From: Pseudomonas huaxiensis
Lineage (GTDB): Bacteria; Pseudomonadota; Gammaproteobacteria; Pseudomonadales; Pseudomonadaceae
DNA length: 64,000 bases
Direction: 5' to 3'
Assembly: GCF_003231275.1 (NCBI RefSeq)
Contig: NZ_QKVL01000019.1
Location: 57,186-121,185, forward strand
The translations under genes and the position numbers were made by a program. Shown here one piece after another: positions 27,555 to 36,423 of the stretch; the stretch's first letter is position 1, and each line of letters opens with the position of its first letter. Below the pieces are notes generated by a model that saw only the letters and a list, made by a program, of their open reading frames with translations, was not told where the DNA came from and did no database searches.

Positions 27555-28250
27555 TCAGATGTCGTAGTCCATGATCCTGCTCAGGGCCCGCTCACCCAGG
27601 CGGTGCTCAACGCCCGCGCGCACGCTGGCATACACCAAGCTGTTGAACGACAGGGCCGCAGTGCCCTTGTAGGTTTCCGAGGTGGCGCTGTCCCAGTCGA
27701 ATACCAGGACATCGACATCCTCCTTGCGTACCGTGCGCTGAATCGCGCCAAGCGCCATCACCACCTCACCGCTCTCGGTCTCGGTACAGGAGGCCAGGCC
27801 AACGACCACATGGGAACGTCTTTCCAGATTGCGCTTGAACACGGTCAGGGCCGGCTGGTTGGTTTCCAGGCCCTTGATTGCTGCCTCGGCGAGCGACTTG
27901 ATCGCGGCGGTCACGGGGCCACCCAGCAGCAGGCTGGTAGCCGCAGACTGCACAGCTTTGACGGCGACGTTGGCAACCTTGAGCGACTGCTCGGTGGTGC
28001 TTTCCTTTTCGTGGGTGCGATGCGCGACGACCCAGCCGCAATCGCCCATGACCTGGAGGAACGAGGTGAACCAGGATTCGCTCATGACGGTCTGGTCGTG
28101 GAGTTTGTTGGCGACCAGAGTGGCGAACAGGAAGCTGTTTTTTACGTCGATGCGGCTTTGCGCGGACATGCCGGCGCCGAAGGCCACAAGGGAGCTTTCC
28201 ACCACGGCGGCGGAGCTCAGATTCATGGAAGGGTTGCTGTCGTTGGTCAT
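27555..28250 (-). CDS. Unrecognised protein, first gene of a three-gene cluster
   Basis: A 231-residue protein of unknown function. The N-terminal module is VKNSFLFATLVANKLHD then SWFTSFLQVMGDCGWVVAH. A hydrophobic, Ala-rich central stretch follows (AVQSAATSLLLGGPVTAAIK, about residues 97-117), which could contact membranes. The end reads VDVLVFDWDSATSETYKG and ALSFNSLVYASVRAGVEHR. The ATG at 28250 has AAAAAGGA upstream. It heads the three-gene operon and follows the cobG-J operon on the same strand, 95 bases after cobJ ends, so read-through from cobJ is possible. Confidence 0.76.
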   Translation of the reverse strand: MTNDSNPSMNLSSAAVVESSLVAFGAGMSAQSRIDVKNSFLFATLVANKLHDQTVMSESWFTSFLQVMGDCGWVVAHRTHEKESTTEQSLKVANVAVKAVQSAATSLLLGGPVTAAIKSLAEAAIKGLETNQPALTVFKRNLERRSHVVVGLASCTETESGEVVMALGAIQRTVRKEDVDVLVFDWDSATSETYKGTAALSFNSLVYASVRAGVEHRLGERALSRIMDYDI

Positions 28251-28269
28251 AGCGAAGTCCTTTTTAGGT

Positions 28270-28289
28270 GTTCCCTCTCAGGAGGGAAC
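28270..28289 (-). other. Hairpin between cobJ and the three-gene cluster
   Basis: A perfect GTTCCCTC / GAGGGAAC stem with a four-base loop lies between the end of cobJ and the first unrecognised gene. It has no T tract on either side, so it may be an attenuator-like or RNA-stabilising hairpin and not a standard terminator. Confidence 0.5.
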
Positions 28290-28345
28290 GCCAAGGTACG
28301 TCGCAACGACAGCGGGGTCAGGAACGAAGCCTTTCCCCGCAGTAC

Positions 28346-30046
28346 TCAGTCCGCCTGGGGATACCAGCGCGGCGTATAGACCCACTCGCCGCCATCGGCG
28401 CGGGCGAAAGTGCGGGTGGTGCTGGAACCGATCAGCACCATGGTGCGCATGTCGACCATCTCGGGCTGCAACTCACCCAGGCGAATCGCCTTGAGCGACT
28501 GCCCCGGCCGGGCAATATCGCGGCCCAATACCACGGGCGTCTGCGGCCCGCGATGGCGACGGACGATGTCCAGCGCCTGCCCCAGTTGCCAGGGCCGCGA
28601 GCGCGAGATCGGGTTGTAGAAGGCCAGGGCCAGGTCTGCCTCGGCGGCCAGGTCCAGACGCTTCTCGATGATCGACCACGGTTTGAGGTTGTCCGACAGC
28701 GAGATCACGCAGAAGTCATGCCCCAGCGGCGCACCGGCCTGGGCCGCGGTGGCCAGCGAGGCGGAAATGCCCGGGAGCATTTCCAGCTCGACCCGATGCC
28801 AGGCCGGATCGTCGGAGGCTTCAAGTGCTTCCAGCACCGCCGCAGACATGGCGAACACGCCAGGGTCACCCGACGACACCACAATCACCGAGCGCCCCTG
28901 CGCCGCCAGCTCGAAAGCATGACGAGCGCGTTGCAGTTCTTCGCGGTTGTCGGTGCAGTGCAGCACCTGATCGGCACGGAATGGCCCGGCCATGCGCACG
29001 TAGGTTTCGTAGCCGAGCACATCGTTGGCCCGCGCCAGCTCGGCCTTGACCGCCGGCGCCATGAGCTCGGCGGAGCCCGGGCCGAGGCCGATCACTGCGA
29101 CGCGGCCCCGGCTCTGGCCAATGCGTTGCGGATCAATCGGCGCGTTGGCTACCGCTATCGCCAGTCCCTCGCCCACCGCTTGTGGTGCGAGCAACTGCGG
29201 CAATGCCCGCGCCGCCAGGGCGCTGACCGAGGCCTGGGCCGGTGCAAAGCGCAACGGCACACCCAGCTCGCGCGCGGCGTCGTGCAAGGCCGGTTCGGCC
29301 ATGTCGTCAGCCTTGGCGAGCAGGCAGGCCAGCGATGCCTCCGCGATCTTCGCGTCGTGCAGGGCCGCACGCACCGCCTCGGCCAAGCCTGTGACCGAGG
29401 CCGAAACCGCCACCAGCACGCACCGCGGATGGATCAGCAATTCGTTGGCTGCCGCCTCGCGTTCGGCGCAGCCGACATGAATGGTCAGGGACGCCTGCTC
29501 ATCCTGCGGCAAGCGCGCTTCGTCGAGCCAGGGCGCGGCGCCTTCGATGCGCACGCGCTCACCGGCCAGCAAGTCGGAGACGAAGCGCTTGCCCAGCTCC
29601 AGGTCCGCCAGGGCATAGCCGCTGGGAGGATTGAGCAGGCAGGTGCCGAAGCGCAGTTCGCCACTGGTGGTGATCGCCGCGGCGACGCCCAGTCCAGCGG
29701 CAATTTCCCGCGCCATGACATTCACCCCGCCCAGCCCGCCCAGCAGCGGCACGACCGCGCTACCGTCCTCGGCCACGGCCAGCACCGGTGGCTCCGCGCC
29801 TTTCTCCAGCAACACGCCGGCGAGGCTGCGGATCACGATGCCGGCGGCGCACAAGGCGATGATCGGCGTGTCCTGTTGATAGAGCTGGCGCAGGCTGGCG
29901 CCGAACTCCTGATAGCTGACATCGACGTCTTCGACCCGGCCAGCCAGGCCGTGGATCAGGGCGTCGGGATACAGCTGCTGGATCTTGCGGGCCGTGGCCA
30001 CGCTGCCTTTGCCGAGGATGACAATGGCCGGTGCGCGTCGGGTCAT
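28346..30046 (-). CDS. cobJ: Fused CbiG-like protein and precorrin-3B C17-methyltransferase
   Basis: A 566-residue fusion in cobalamin ring synthesis. Residues 1 to ~310 resemble CbiG (cobalt-precorrin-5A hydrolase): IIALCAAGIVIRSLAGVL, AVAEDGSAVVPLLGGLGGVN and ITTSGE. Residues ~320-560 are the SAM-dependent CobJ/CbiH methylase: RVAVIGLGPGSAELM, VVSSGDPGVFAMSAAVLE, LPGISASLATAAQAGAPLGHDF and AFYNPISRSRPWQL. CobJ methylates C17 and contracts the ring. The ATG at 30046 overlaps the cobI stop as TGATG; a start four codons upstream is less likely. It is last in the cobG-H-I-J operon. Confidence 0.92.
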   Translation of the reverse strand: MTRRAPAIVILGKGSVATARKIQQLYPDALIHGLAGRVEDVDVSYQEFGASLRQLYQQDTPIIALCAAGIVIRSLAGVLLEKGAEPPVLAVAEDGSAVVPLLGGLGGVNVMAREIAAGLGVAAAITTSGELRFGTCLLNPPSGYALADLELGKRFVSDLLAGERVRIEGAAPWLDEARLPQDEQASLTIHVGCAEREAAANELLIHPRCVLVAVSASVTGLAEAVRAALHDAKIAEASLACLLAKADDMAEPALHDAARELGVPLRFAPAQASVSALAARALPQLLAPQAVGEGLAIAVANAPIDPQRIGQSRGRVAVIGLGPGSAELMAPAVKAELARANDVLGYETYVRMAGPFRADQVLHCTDNREELQRARHAFELAAQGRSVIVVSSGDPGVFAMSAAVLEALEASDDPAWHRVELEMLPGISASLATAAQAGAPLGHDFCVISLSDNLKPWSIIEKRLDLAAEADLALAFYNPISRSRPWQLGQALDIVRRHRGPQTPVVLGRDIARPGQSLKAIRLGELQPEMVDMRTMVLIGSSTTRTFARADGGEWVYTPRWYPQAD

Positions 30047-30780
30047 CAGCCTTGCCACCTTTCGCCGGGAACGATGATCAGCGAGAAGTACGGCGACGAC
30101 GCCGGATCGACCTCATCGAGCGCGACGATCTTCTGGTTGGCCATGGTCGCCCGCTCCACGTACAGCGCGCGGCTATCGAGACCCAACTCGGTCAGCACCT
30201 GGCGGACCTTGGGGAAGTTACGCCCGAGCTTCATGATCACCGCCGCATCGGCATCGGCCAGACGGCGCTTGAGTTCGTCATGGGGCAGCACGCCGGACAG
30301 CACCGACAGGCTCTGGTTGCGATACACCAACGGCGCACCGAGCACCGAAGCACCACCAAGCATCGAGCAGACACCCGGAATCACCTGGGCGTCATAGCGT
30401 TCGGCCAGGCGATCGTGCAAGTACATGTAGGAGCCGTAGAAGAACGGATCGCCTTCGCAGATCACCGCCACATCGCGGCCCGCGTCCAGGTGTGCGGCGA
30501 CCTCGATGCTCGCGGCATCGTAGAAATCGCTGATGACCTGTTCGTAGGACAGCGGCGCCGGCAGCGCCTCGGTGGTCACCGGATAAACCAGTGGCAACAG
30601 GGTCTGCTCGCTTTGCAGGTACTGCTCGATGATGCCAAAGGCATTGCCGCGCTTGCCCTTGGCGACGAAGTACGCCACCACCGGCGCTTCACGCAGCAGA
30701 CGCAGGGCCTTGAGGGTGATCAGCTCGGGATCGCCGGGGCCAACGCCCAGGCCGAGCAAACGTCCACGGGCCTGCATCAT
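30046..30780 (-). CDS. cobI: Precorrin-2 C20-methyltransferase
   Basis: A 244-residue SAM-dependent tetrapyrrole methylase that converts precorrin-2 to precorrin-3A. Markers are the N-terminal GRLLGLGVGPGDPELITLKA, the middle VAVICEGDPFFYGSYMYLHD and IPGVCSMLGGASVLGAPLVY. It is the third gene of the minus-strand operon. Its ATG overlaps the cobH TGA, and its own TGA overlaps the cobJ ATG, so the genes are tightly coupled. Two adjacent ATG codons (30780 and 30777) make the exact start uncertain by one residue. Confidence 0.95.
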   Translation of the reverse strand: MMQARGRLLGLGVGPGDPELITLKALRLLREAPVVAYFVAKGKRGNAFGIIEQYLQSEQTLLPLVYPVTTEALPAPLSYEQVISDFYDAASIEVAAHLDAGRDVAVICEGDPFFYGSYMYLHDRLAERYDAQVIPGVCSMLGGASVLGAPLVYRNQSLSVLSGVLPHDELKRRLADADAAVIMKLGRNFPKVRQVLTELGLDSRALYVERATMANQKIVALDEVDPASSPYFSLIIVPGERWQG

Positions 30781-31403
30781 TCGACCTCCGTGGCGAGGGC
30801 GTTGACCGCGGCGGCGGCCATGGCGCTACCACCCAGACGGCCTTCGACGACCACGAACGGCACGCCACGGCTGTCCGCCGCAAGCATCGCCTTGGACTCC
30901 GCCGCACCGACGAAGCCCACCGGGAAGCCGAGGATCAGCGCCGGTTTCGGTGCGCCGGCGTCGATCATTTCCAGCAGGTAGAACAGCGCGGTCGGCGCGT
31001 TGCCGATCACCACGACGCTGCCTTCCAGGTGCGGGCGCCACAGCTCCAGGGCCACCGCCGAGCGGGTGTTGCCCAGTTCCTTGGCGAGGTCCGGAACGCT
31101 GTCGTCACGCAGGGTACAGATCACCTCGTTGTTGGCCGGCAGGCGCGCGCGGGTGATGCCTTCGGCGACCATCCGCGCGTCGCAGAGAATCGGCGCGCCA
31201 GCGGCCAGGGCTTCACGCCCGGCCTTGCCGGCGCCTTCGGAAAAGCGCAGGGCATCGACCACCTCGACCATGCCGCAGGCATGGATCACCCGTACCGCGA
31301 GCTTTTCCAGGTCGGCCGGAATCCGCTCAAGGCGGGCCTCCTGGCGAATGATGGCGAAGGAGTTGCGATAAATCTCCTGGCCGTCGCGGATGTAATCAAT
31401 CAT
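30777..31403 (-). CDS. cobH: Precorrin-8X methylmutase
   Basis: A 208-residue enzyme that moves a methyl group from C11 to C12, giving hydrogenobyrinate. The catalytic histidine is H41 in RVIHACGM. Other family patterns are ILCDARMVAEGI, GNAPTALFYLLEMI and GFPVGFVGAAESK. The start is MIDYIRDGQEIYR. It overlaps cobG upstream by four bases and cobI downstream by four bases. Length is typical (about 208-210 residues). Confidence 0.96.
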   Translation of the reverse strand: MIDYIRDGQEIYRNSFAIIRQEARLERIPADLEKLAVRVIHACGMVEVVDALRFSEGAGKAGREALAAGAPILCDARMVAEGITRARLPANNEVICTLRDDSVPDLAKELGNTRSAVALELWRPHLEGSVVVIGNAPTALFYLLEMIDAGAPKPALILGFPVGFVGAAESKAMLAADSRGVPFVVVEGRLGGSAMAAAAVNALATEVE

Positions 31404-32740
31404 CGAGGGTTGCTCCGTGGGCGGGCGTCCAGCGTGGCGCCCGCTTCTTCCAGTGTCAGGTTGCGCCCGGCGACAACGCCGGGGCCCGGCTGCGCCGGGT
31501 CGTGAAAATACAGGTCATAGCGACCGGGGCCGACCGCCAGCAAGGTGACCGGCGCGGTATGCGCCATGGCGCAGGAGCGGCCGCAGCCGCTCAAGTGAAC
31601 GCCAGCCACCGGGACCGGCTGGCGCAGGCTGAAGGCCAGTTGCAGCGCATCGCCCTTGGTGTCGGCGAGGGCCTTGGCGCAACCGGCCGAGCCGGTGCAG
31701 GCGACCACGCCGGCCAGCGGCTCGGCGGCGTCGGTGATCAGGCCAAGGTGAAGCAAGGCGGCCAGCACCCGTTCGGCGCGGGCAATGGCAATGTTCGGCA
31801 GCAGCACGCTCTGCCAGGGCGTCATGCGCAGGCTGCCGTCGCCCAGTTCCCGGGCCAACGCACCGACGCCACGCAATTGCACCGCGCTCAGGCGGCCGAG
31901 CGGCGCCACCGCGCCCACCGCGACCCGCTCGGTTTGCTGCTGGGGATAGACACCCAGGTGGCGCGCGAGGTCACGTCCGGGGCGGCGCCAGTCGAGCACA
32001 GCAGCATCGCGGCGCAGCGGCAACGCCAGGCCGGCGAGGAAGGCGTCCGTGGGCAGTGTCTCCAGCAACTGGCGCATTCGCGACTGACCGGCATCAGCCA
32101 GATCGAGAAACCGCTCCAGCACCGCCCGCACCAGCGCCAGCCCTGCCGCCACCGGCACAGCGGCCACCGGCGCATCCCGTCCCGGACAGCCCGCCAGGCC
32201 GAAGGCCAGCCACAGATCGTCATCCAGGCGCAGCGGCGACAGCCACAGGTCGTGGGGATGCCAGAGCATCGCCAGGTCTTCGCCGCCATCGAGCTGCACG
32301 GCGAACTTGGCCGACAGTGCATGGAAGCGCGGCGTGGTCTGCAGCAGGTCGAGAATCTGTGCGCCCAGCGCGCGGGTGTCGAACAGCATGGCCGGGTCGA
32401 GGCCTGCGGCGGGGCTGAGCATCAGGTTGCGCACGTCATCGCCGGCGGCGACCCGCGGGCCCAGGCCGGCCGCCAGCAGGTGCGCGATCAGGCCCTGCTG
32501 GTCGCTGCCAACGCCACGAATCTGCAGGTTGCTGCGGTTGGTCACCTCGATCACGCCCCCGGCAAAACGCTCGGCGGCCTCGGCCACGGCTTCGGCCTGG
32601 TCGGCGTCCAGATGCCCGGCATCCAGCTTGATCCGTGAGATGCCGCCATCGCGGGCCTGGACGATGCGCCACAACCCCGGGCAGGCCGAGGGGCGAATGG
32701 CAGGAGCGGGTTGGGATTGGTTCAAGGGTTCACCCGTCAA
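31400..32740 (-). CDS. cobG: Precorrin-3B synthase
   Basis: A roughly 446-residue nitrite/sulfite-reductase-like iron-sulfur protein. It hydroxylates precorrin-3A with oxygen, the step that marks the aerobic cobalamin route. The two ferredoxin-like halves are visible, and the 4Fe-4S cysteines lie in CTGSAGCAKA and SGCGRSCAMAH. The reading frame opens with TTG at 32740; a second TTG five codons later is also possible, and no ATG fits before the conserved ACPGLWRIVQARDGG. It heads the minus-strand operon and is divergent from cobL across about 102 bases. Confidence 0.9.
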   Translation of the reverse strand: MTGEPLNQSQPAPAIRPSACPGLWRIVQARDGGISRIKLDAGHLDADQAEAVAEAAERFAGGVIEVTNRSNLQIRGVGSDQQGLIAHLLAAGLGPRVAAGDDVRNLMLSPAAGLDPAMLFDTRALGAQILDLLQTTPRFHALSAKFAVQLDGGEDLAMLWHPHDLWLSPLRLDDDLWLAFGLAGCPGRDAPVAAVPVAAGLALVRAVLERFLDLADAGQSRMRQLLETLPTDAFLAGLALPLRRDAAVLDWRRPGRDLARHLGVYPQQQTERVAVGAVAPLGRLSAVQLRGVGALARELGDGSLRMTPWQSVLLPNIAIARAERVLAALLHLGLITDAAEPLAGVVACTGSAGCAKALADTKGDALQLAFSLRQPVPVAGVHLSGCGRSCAMAHTAPVTLLAVGPGRYDLYFHDPAQPGPGVVAGRNLTLEEAGATLDARPRSNPR

Positions 32741-32842
32741 TCGTCAAATGGGGCTGGGCACCGGAAGGCGCGGTATTATGCCTGCTTTGCCCGGCGGCGG
32801 GCCAAGCCTGCCGGTCGGATAGGCCCGGAAAAGAGGAACGGC

Positions 32843-34048
32843 ATGGCGCCCTGGTTGACCATAGTAGGAATCGGCGAAGACGGCTTCAGCGGCCTCGGCA
32901 AGCAAGCCCGGCGCGCCCTGCTGCACGCTGCCAGGGTGTTCGGCAGCCCGCGCCAGCTCGACCTGCTGCCCCATTGCCTGAAGGCCGAGCGCCTGACCTG
33001 GTCGAGCCCGTTCTCGTTGGCGCCGGTGCTGGCCCTGCGCGGCGAGCCGGTGTGCGTGCTGGCCAGCGGCGACCCGATGTTCTACGGCGTTGGCGCCAGC
33101 CTCGCGCGGCAAGTCGCGGCCGATGAGCTGAACGTGATTTCCGCCCCTTCTTCCTGCGCCCTCGCCGCCGCCCGCCTCGGCTGGCCATTGCAGGAGGTGG
33201 TCATTGTTTCCGTGGTCGCCCGCCCGCTGGCGCAACTCAACGCTCACCTCTACAGCGGCCAGCGCCTGCTGGTGCTGAGCAACGATGGCAACAGCCCCGC
33301 CGCCATCGCCGCTCTGCTGCGCCAGCGCGGCTTCGGCCCAAGCCAGTTGCATGTACTGGAACACCTCGGCGGCAGCGCCGAGCGTCACCTGCAAGGCAGC
33401 GCCAACGACTGGCAGGACGGCGCGGTCGCCGACCTCAATCTGGTCGCCATCGAATGCCGCGCCGACGCCAATGCGGTGTGCCTGTCGCCACTGGCCGGGT
33501 TGCCGGACAACGCCTTCCAGCACGACGGGCAGATCACCAAGCGCGATGTCCGCGCCATCACCCTGGCTCGCCTCGCCCCGCAGCCAGGCGAGTTGCTCTG
33601 GGATGTCGGCGCCGGCAGCGGCTCGATCGGCATCGAGTGGATGCGCGCGCACCCGGCGTGCCGCGCCCTGGCGATCGAAGCCGACGATGGCCGCCAGCAA
33701 CTGATCGAACTCAACCGCGATGCCCTCGGCGTGCCAGGCCTGCAACTGGTGCGCGGACGCGCGCCGGAAGCGCTGCACGGCCTGGAGCGCCCGGACGCGA
33801 TCTTCATCGGCGGCGGCGTCACCGTGCCCGGCGTGCTGGAGCATTGCTGGGAGCACCTGCGCCCCGGCGGTCGGCTGGTGGCCAACGCGGTGACCCTGCA
33901 AAGCGAAGTGCGCCTGATGGAATGGCGCGAGCGCCACGGCGGTGAACTGACCCGCATTCATGTCGCCCAGGCCCAGCCGCTGGGTGGCTTCGACACCTGG
34001 CGCCAGGCGCTGCCGATCACCCTGCTCGACGCCATCAAGCATGCGTGA
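32843..34048 (+). CDS. cobL: Precorrin-6Y C5,15-methyltransferase (CbiE-CbiT fusion)
   Basis: A 401-residue two-domain enzyme that methylates C5 and C15 and removes the C12 acetate carboxyl. The CbiE half (about 1-195) starts WLTIVGIGEDGFSGLGKQAR and has VLASGDPMFYGVGASLAR. The CbiT half (about 215-395) has REVRAIT-like KRDVRAITLARL and the SAM motif WDVGAGSGSIGIEWMR. The ATG at 32843 has AAGAGGAA upstream; a longer frame from 32711 crosses the divergent cobG start and is rejected. It heads the plus-strand cobL-cbiD-cobK operon. Confidence 0.94.
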   Translation: MAPWLTIVGIGEDGFSGLGKQARRALLHAARVFGSPRQLDLLPHCLKAERLTWSSPFSLAPVLALRGEPVCVLASGDPMFYGVGASLARQVAADELNVISAPSSCALAAARLGWPLQEVVIVSVVARPLAQLNAHLYSGQRLLVLSNDGNSPAAIAALLRQRGFGPSQLHVLEHLGGSAERHLQGSANDWQDGAVADLNLVAIECRADANAVCLSPLAGLPDNAFQHDGQITKRDVRAITLARLAPQPGELLWDVGAGSGSIGIEWMRAHPACRALAIEADDGRQQLIELNRDALGVPGLQLVRGRAPEALHGLERPDAIFIGGGVTVPGVLEHCWEHLRPGGRLVANAVTLQSEVRLMEWRERHGGELTRIHVAQAQPLGGFDTWRQALPITLLDAIKHA

Positions 34049-35135
34049 CGAAACCGCCGAACAGCCGGCGCCGCTGCGCAGCGGCCTGACCACCGGGAGT
34101 TGTGCCACCGCCACCAGCCTCGCCGCCGCGCGCTTGTTGCTGACCGGGCAAGCGCACGATGCGGTGGAAATCACCCTGCCCAAGGGCAAGCAGGTGCAGA
34201 TGCGCCTGGAGTTTTGCCGCCTGCACGCCCCGGGCGCCGAGGCCGGCACCCTCAAGGACGCCGGCGACGACCCGGACGTGACCCACGGCGCGCTGCTGTT
34301 CAGCCGCGTACGCCTGCTGGACGAACCCGGTGTGCGCTTCGTCGCAGGCCAGGGCGTCGGCACCGTGACCCGACCCGGACTGGTGCTGACCGTGGGCGAG
34401 CCGGCGATCAATCCGGTGCCGCGCCGAATGATGACGGAGCACCTGACCCGCCTCGCGCAGGAATGCAATTACTCCGGCGGCTTCGAGGTCACGGTGAACG
34501 TACGGGACGGCGAAAACCTGGCGCTGAAGACCATGAACCCGCGCCTGGGCATTCTCGGCGGCCTGTCGATCCTCGGCACCAGCGGTATTGTCCGGCCCTT
34601 CTCCTGCTCGGCCTACATCGCCTCGATCCATCAAGGCATCGACGTCGCCAAGACCAACGGCTACGAACACATCGCCGCCTGCACCGGCAACGCCAGCGAG
34701 GACACCATGCGCCGGGTCTACGGCATGCCGGAAATCGCCCTGATCGAAATGGGCGACTTCGTCGGCGCGGTGCTCAAGCACCTGCGCAAGGTGCCGGTGG
34801 CGCGCCTGAGCCTGTGTGGAGGCTTCGGCAAGATCAGCAAGCTGGCCGCCGGACACATGGACCTGCACAGCCGCCATTCCAGCATCGACCTGCCGCAACT
34901 GGCGCAATGGGCCGCAGCGGTGGGCGCCGATGCGGCGCTGCAAGCGACCATCATTCAGGCCAATACCAGCCAGCAGGCCCTGGCCCTGGCCCACGCCGCC
35001 GGCGTACCACTGGGCGATGCGGTCTGCGCCCACGCCCTGGCCTTCGCCCGCAGCGTGGTGCCGGCGCAGGTGCAGGTCGAAGTGTTCGCCATCGACCGCC
35101 AGGGCGGCATCGTCGGCAAGGCGGGTGTGCAATGA
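34041..35135 (+). CDS. cbiD: Cobalt-precorrin-5B C1-methyltransferase
   Basis: A 364-residue CbiD protein that methylates C1. Markers are RSGLTTGSCATATSLAAARL, GVGTVTRPGL, AINPVPRRMM, NPRLGILGGLSILGTSGIV and GNASEDTMR. The ATG at 34041 lies eight bases inside the end of cobL; a longer frame to 33960 has no support. Aerobic model pathways use CobF at this step, so CbiD beside CobG is the mixed arrangement known for P. aeruginosa. Followed by cobK with a four-base overlap. Confidence 0.95.
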   Translation: MRDETAEQPAPLRSGLTTGSCATATSLAAARLLLTGQAHDAVEITLPKGKQVQMRLEFCRLHAPGAEAGTLKDAGDDPDVTHGALLFSRVRLLDEPGVRFVAGQGVGTVTRPGLVLTVGEPAINPVPRRMMTEHLTRLAQECNYSGGFEVTVNVRDGENLALKTMNPRLGILGGLSILGTSGIVRPFSCSAYIASIHQGIDVAKTNGYEHIAACTGNASEDTMRRVYGMPEIALIEMGDFVGAVLKHLRKVPVARLSLCGGFGKISKLAAGHMDLHSRHSSIDLPQLAQWAAAVGADAALQATIIQANTSQQALALAHAAGVPLGDAVCAHALAFARSVVPAQVQVEVFAIDRQGGIVGKAGVQ

Positions 35136-35863
35136 GCCAGCGCATCCTGCTGCTTGGCGGCGTCACCGAGGCCCTGCGTATCGCTCGCCAATTGGGGCCT
35201 GAGCACGTCTACAGCCTGGCCGGGATCGGCCGGGTGCCGGATGATCTGGCCTGCCAGGTGCGCGTCGGCGGTTATGGCGGCGCGGACGGCCTGGCCGCCT
35301 ACCTGCGCGCCGAAGGCATCGACTTGCTGATCGACGCCACCCACCCCTACGCCGCGCAAATCAGCGCCAACGCCGCCAGCGCCGCGACTCTCGCCGGCAT
35401 TCCCTGCTGGGCCCTGCGTCGTCCCGCCTGGCAGGCCCAGGCCGGCGACGATTGGCGCGAAGTCGCCGACTGGGCCGAACTGATCGCGGCACTGCACACC
35501 TTCCGCCGCCCGCTGTTCACCCTCGGCCGCGAACCGCTGCAACACCTCAATGAGATCCCCGACCACCAGTTCTGGACCCTGCGCGCCCTCGACGCTTGCC
35601 CCGCCAACGACCGCTGCGAAGTGATCGGCGCCCGCGGGCCGTTTCTGCTGGGCGACGAGCGGCAGTTGTTCGAACGCCGCCAGATCGATGTGCTGATCAG
35701 CAAGAACAGCGGCAGCAGTGCCACCGAACCGAAGTTACAGGTGGCCCGCGAGCGCGGCGTACCGGTGTTGATTCTCGGCCGTCCGGCGCTGCCCGAGGTC
35801 GACCGTCACTTCGCCGACCCGGCCGCGCTGCTCGCCGCGCTGGCTGAAGGACACCTCCTGTAG
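35132..35863 (+). CDS. cobK: Precorrin-6A reductase
   Basis: A 243-residue NADPH-dependent reductase of the corrin ring. It starts MSQRILLLGGVTEALRIAR, a nucleotide-binding Gly motif, and contains IDATHPYAAQISANAA and ISKNSGSSATEPKLQVARE, both typical of CobK/CbiJ. The ATG overlaps the cbiD stop by four bases. It is the last gene of the plus-strand cobalamin operon; 85 bases later an unrelated nfeD gene begins. cobM is not in the window and must be elsewhere if the pathway is complete. Confidence 0.94.
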   Translation: MSQRILLLGGVTEALRIARQLGPEHVYSLAGIGRVPDDLACQVRVGGYGGADGLAAYLRAEGIDLLIDATHPYAAQISANAASAATLAGIPCWALRRPAWQAQAGDDWREVADWAELIAALHTFRRPLFTLGREPLQHLNEIPDHQFWTLRALDACPANDRCEVIGARGPFLLGDERQLFERRQIDVLISKNSGSSATEPKLQVARERGVPVLILGRPALPEVDRHFADPAALLAALAEGHLL

Positions 35864-35948
35864 CAGGCCAGTGCAGCACTCGGGTATTGCCAACACACCG
35901 GCAAGCGATTCCAATGCCTCATCCTTTTCCCTACGCAAGGCTGCGACT

Positions 35949-36386
35949 ATGGAACTGCAATGGTGGATCTGGCTCGTTCTGGGCTTTGGCCTGATCCTGC
36001 TGGAACTGGTACTGCCCACCTTCTTCATCATCTGGTTCGGCATTGGCGCCGTGGCGGTCGGAGTAATCGCCGGGCTGGTGCCTGGCCTGTCCCTGGCCAG
36101 CGAGCTGATGATCTGGGTGGTGCTCTCCTCCCTCACCGTCGCCCTCTGGTTCAAGGTGTTCAAACCCCGCAGGGCGGACAATCGCTGGACCGCCGACGAG
36201 GTGATCGGCGAAGTCGGCCTGCTGACCGCGCCAGTCTCGGAGTTCCAGAAAGGCCGCGTCCGTTTCCAGAAGCCGATCCTCGGCAATGAAGAGTGGGTCT
36301 GCATCGCCAACAGCGACATCGCCTCCGGCGAGCGGGTCCGCATCCTCGCGATCGAGGGCAACATTGTCCGGGTCGGCAAGGCCTGA
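35949..36386 (+). CDS. NfeD-family membrane protein
   Basis: A 145-residue short NfeD protein. Three hydrophobic helices (WIWLVLGFGLILLELVLP, FFIIWFGIGAVAVGVIAGL, LMIWVVLSSLTVALWF) are followed by a C-terminal OB-fold domain (VGLLTAPVSEFQKGRVRF ... VRILAIEGNIVRV). NfeD proteins pair with SPFH/stomatin proteins in membrane microdomains; the partner gene starts 37 bases downstream but is frameshifted here. The ATG at 35949 has CAAGG upstream; a start at 35871 adds an unsupported leader. Confidence 0.9.
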   Translation: MELQWWIWLVLGFGLILLELVLPTFFIIWFGIGAVAVGVIAGLVPGLSLASELMIWVVLSSLTVALWFKVFKPRRADNRWTADEVIGEVGLLTAPVSEFQKGRVRFQKPILGNEEWVCIANSDIASGERVRILAIEGNIVRVGKA

Positions 36387-36423
36387 AAGCGTTTCAAGAC
36401 ACCATCAAAGGAAGAGAAATGTC

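Noticed and set aside
32741..32842. Possible cobalamin riboswitch between cobG and cobL (GCCAAGCCTGCCGG resembles a B12 box)
   Set aside because: The gap is only about 100 bases and serves two divergent operons; the other conserved riboswitch elements and the needed ~200 bases are missing.
34100..35863. A 587-residue frame spanning cbiD and cobK
   Set aside because: Only its last 243 residues (cobK from 35132) are real; the rest is out of frame with cbiD and is Arg/Pro-rich shadow sequence.
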